Below are positions 45,647-47,686 of a stretch of 47,686 nucleotides of DNA, in pieces (positions within the stretch are counted from its first letter, which is position 1; every line of letters starts with the position of its first letter). The notes beneath the pieces were generated by a model. The model was not told the origin of the DNA. It saw only the letters and a list, made by a program, of their open reading frames with translations, and made no database searches. A program made the position numbers and the translations under genes. Location: positions 2,918-50,603 of the forward strand of contig PLLX01000229.1 in assembly GCA_003141415.1 (NCBI GenBank). The letters run 5' to 3'. The DNA comes from Bacteroidales bacterium (GTDB lineage Bacteria; Bacteroidota; Bacteroidia; Bacteroidales; VadinHA17).

Positions 45647-46633
45647 TTGAAGATTATCCTTTTAATTATTTCGCTTGGATTTTGCTCATTTGTTTTGACT
45701 TATTATATAAGACGATTTGCTCTAGAAAATAAGATTGTAAGCATTCCAAATGCGAGAAGTTTACATGTTGTACCGACTCCACATGGAGGAGGATTAGCGA
45801 TAGTGATTTCCTGGTACTTAGGAATTTCTATATTATTTATTTCTCACCTGATTGACACTGCACTTTATTTTGCTTTATTAAGTGGAGTAATTTTGACAAT
45901 TGTCAGTCTGATAGATGACCTGATAGGCTTAAAAGCGTCGATTCGTCTTTGTTTTCATTTTATTACTGCAATTCTTGCTTTCATATTCCTGGGAGGTCTC
46001 CGTCAGCTTATTATTCCTGGGATTGAGATGAACTATATCTTCCTGGTATATCCTTTTGCTATTATTGGAATGGTCTGGTTCATAAATCTTTTTAATTTTA
46101 TGGATGGGGTCGATGGTTTTGCGTCACTCGAAGCTGTTACTATTTGTTTGGTGTTGTTTTTCCTGTCTGGCAGTATTATAAATCTATTGTTATTAGCTTG
46201 TATAGCAGGATTTCTATTTTGGAATTGGCCAAAGGCCAAGATTTTCATGGGTGATGTTGGAAGCACTCAACTTGGTTTTATTATTGTCGTTTTGGGTATT
46301 TATTTCCATAACACTTACCAGTTTTCTATTCTTAACTGGATTATGCTTACATCACCATTCTGGTTTGATGCGACCTTAACATTATATCGTAGATGGAGAA
46401 ATGGAGAGAAATTAGGCGAAGCACATAGAAAGCATGCATATCAGAGAATCGTCCGAAGTGGATTCTCACATCTGAAAGTAAACATGTATTTACTGATTAT
46501 CAATGTGTTTGTAGTAATAATGATTTTAATATATCGTGAGATAAAATTTCTGCAAATACCACTTTTTATATTGACACTGGCATTCTTTTACCTGATTACG
46601 AGGCGGGTAGACAAGAGAGTTCCTTTTAAATAA
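45647..46633 (+). CDS. wbpL: WbpL/WecA-like undecaprenyl-phosphate sugar-1-P transferase
   Basis: Integral membrane protein of 328 aa (TTG start; no suitable ATG near) with about ten helices. RSLHVVPTPHGGGLAI (about 38-53), the Asp pair in SLIDDLIGL (about 87-95), INLFNFMDGVDGFA (about 146-159), MGDVGSTQLGF (about 200-210) and HRKHAYQRIVRSG in a cytoplasmic loop are MraY/WecA/WbpL family motifs. It transfers an N-acetyl-dideoxy or HexNAc-1-phosphate to undecaprenyl phosphate; with WbpV upstream, D-QuiNAc or D-FucNAc is likely. It is the second initiating transferase. Confidence 0.92.
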   Translation: MKIILLIISLGFCSFVLTYYIRRFALENKIVSIPNARSLHVVPTPHGGGLAIVISWYLGISILFISHLIDTALYFALLSGVILTIVSLIDDLIGLKASIRLCFHFITAILAFIFLGGLRQLIIPGIEMNYIFLVYPFAIIGMVWFINLFNFMDGVDGFASLEAVTICLVLFFLSGSIINLLLLACIAGFLFWNWPKAKIFMGDVGSTQLGFIIVVLGIYFHNTYQFSILNWIMLTSPFWFDATLTLYRRWRNGEKLGEAHRKHAYQRIVRSGFSHLKVNMYLLIINVFVVIMILIYREIKFLQIPLFILTLAFFYLITRRVDKRVPFK

Positions 46634-46641
46634 TTTTAAAA

Positions 46642-47686
46642 TTGGAAAAAGATAAAAGTAAATTTTATTCTGTCTTTATTAGGTCTGAGCTCCTGCGTAA
46701 TACCTCTATCCTAATATCGGGCACAGCCCTTGCACAACTGATCCCAATTCTTCTTCAACCTATATTACGCAGATATTTCTCTCCTGAGATATTCGGAGCT
46801 TATTCGGTTTATCTTAGTTTAATAGGAATACTCATTGTAATCTCATCCTTCAGGTATGAACTTGCTATAATATTACCCAGGAAAGATAAGGAGGCAGCTG
46901 GTGTTTTTTTCCTTTCGGTTATACTGAATTTGTTTTTTAATATTCTTTTGCTTTTAATTATTATTCTTTGGAAAAGAAAAATTCTTTTGTTTTTGAATTT
47001 ATCTATAGCATTTGCTGATTATTTATATCTGGTTCCACTTGGTACTTTTTTATTCAGCACCTACCAGAGCATTAATTATTGGTTGATCAGGAAAAAGAAA
47101 TTTTTCCCCATCTCACTGAATAAATTTATGAGAAGAGGATTTGAAGGAAGTTCGCAGATTATTTTTAAATTTTTAAAAATTTCTCACGGATTAGTCTTTG
47201 GAGATTTAATAGGGCAGAGTGCTAATTTAATTTCAGGAGTTTACCAGGGAACTAAAAGTGGTCTTTCATTCCGGTTGTTTAGTCCGGGTAAGATAAAATA
47301 TGTTCTTCATAAGTACTCTGATTATCCTAAATTCAACATAGTTCCGGGTTTCATGAGTGCTTGCAGTTATTTATTACCTGCAATCATGATCAATAAATTC
47401 TATTCAGCAGAAAATACGGGTTTTTTTGATCTTTCAAAATTGCTTTTGTCTATTCCACTTGCATTAGTAGCTTCCTCTATTTCAAATGTTTTGCTTCAAC
47501 GTGTTTCTGAAAAAAGCAAATTAAAACTCAGCATTCGTAAAGATTTAATTTCTATATTTATTTTTGTAGCTCTTATCGTTATTTTTGAAGTTGGGATAAT
47601 TTTGTTTTGGGCAGAGGATATATTCAAGATTTTTTTTGGAAACAAATGGGAATTTTCCGGCAGCATATCAAAAATATTGGTCTGGG
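46642..47686 (+). CDS. wzx: second polysaccharide flippase (Wzx family), partial
   Basis: Open frame from TTG 46642 (an in-frame ATT at 46633 is upstream; no ATG nearby) to the window end, about 348 residues without a stop. ELLRNTSILISGTALAQLIP (about 15-34), LQPILRRYFSPEIFGAYSVY (about 37-56), SFRYELAIILPRKDKEAAGV (about 69-88) and NYWLIRKKKFFPISLNKFM (about 140-158) are the signature of the Polysacc_synt flippase subgroup common in Bacteroidota. The C-terminal part lies beyond the window. It differs from the flippase at 24582 and may serve the WbpL-initiated unit. Confidence 0.85.
   Translation, partial: MEKDKSKFYSVFIRSELLRNTSILISGTALAQLIPILLQPILRRYFSPEIFGAYSVYLSLIGILIVISSFRYELAIILPRKDKEAAGVFFLSVILNLFFNILLLLIIILWKRKILLFLNLSIAFADYLYLVPLGTFLFSTYQSINYWLIRKKKFFPISLNKFMRRGFEGSSQIIFKFLKISHGLVFGDLIGQSANLISGVYQGTKSGLSFRLFSPGKIKYVLHKYSDYPKFNIVPGFMSACSYLLPAIMINKFYSAENTGFFDLSKLLLSIPLALVASSISNVLLQRVSEKSKLKLSIRKDLISIFIFVALIVIFEVGIILFWAEDIFKIFFGNKWEFSGSISKILVW

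Overview
All genes in this 47.7 kb window lie on the + strand, in one dense cluster that makes, modifies, flips and polymerises cell-surface polysaccharide. The DNA is AT-rich. Shine-Dalgarno sequences are mostly weak, TTG/GTG starts are common, and the GDP-fucose synthase carries the internal insertion typical of Bacteroidota. These points suggest an uncultivated or environmental Bacteroidota (Bacteroidales/Marinilabiliales-like); this is inference from gene style, not from a marker gene. There are no rRNA, tRNA, CRISPR or insertion-sequence genes.

Layout. 0.1-6.7 kb: sugar-nucleotide enzymes (WbpP-like 4-epimerase, WbpM/CapD-like membrane 4,6-dehydratase, a nucleotidyltransferase-GHMP kinase fusion, Gmd, Fcl). 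6.7-13.6 kb: glycosyltransferases, a first Wzy-like polymerase, an SDR epimerase and a WecB/WbjD-like 2-epimerase, with unusual 7-bp-period repeat tracts in fcl and in three gaps. 13.8-24.5 kb: UDP-glucose dehydrogenase broken by one base, WbpB-like oxidoreductase, SDR, DegT aminotransferase, acyltransferase-like protein, then a module of SDR, WbmS-like deacetylase, orphan protein and methyltransferase, and a glycosyltransferase. 24.6-35.9 kb: first Wzx flippase, glycosyltransferases, a capE/wbjB pseudogene beside an RmlD-like reductase, a second Wzy-like protein, a second acyltransferase-like protein, a deacetylase and a Tat-signal deacetylase-like pseudogene. 36-47.7 kb: WbuB-like glycosyltransferase, PglE-like aminotransferase, PglC-like initiating transferase, a large Wzy/ligase-like protein with a carbohydrate-binding-like insertion, two methyltransferases, an XrtA-type deacetylase, a GT2, a WbpV-like reductase, a WbpL-like initiating transferase and the start of a second flippase.

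How it works together. The enzymes could supply GDP-L-fucose, UDP-GalNAc, UDP-D-QuiNAc or a 4-amino-4,6-dideoxy sugar, UDP-glucuronate (if the frameshift is bypassed) and UDP-L-RhaNAc/L-QuiNAc (if the broken dehydratase is replaced elsewhere). Lipid-linked repeat units would be started by either of two unrelated initiating transferases, extended by about nine glycosyltransferases, flipped by Wzx and polymerised by Wzy. Two initiating enzymes, two flippases and three Wzy/ligase-like proteins point to two glycan systems placed side by side or merged. Three broken genes suggest recent remodelling, unless they are sequence errors.

The points most worth a second look are the heptanucleotide tracts (two inside fcl), the jelly-roll-like domain inside a polymerase/ligase loop, the ugd frameshift on an A7 run, and the unassigned protein beside the WbmS-like deacetylase.
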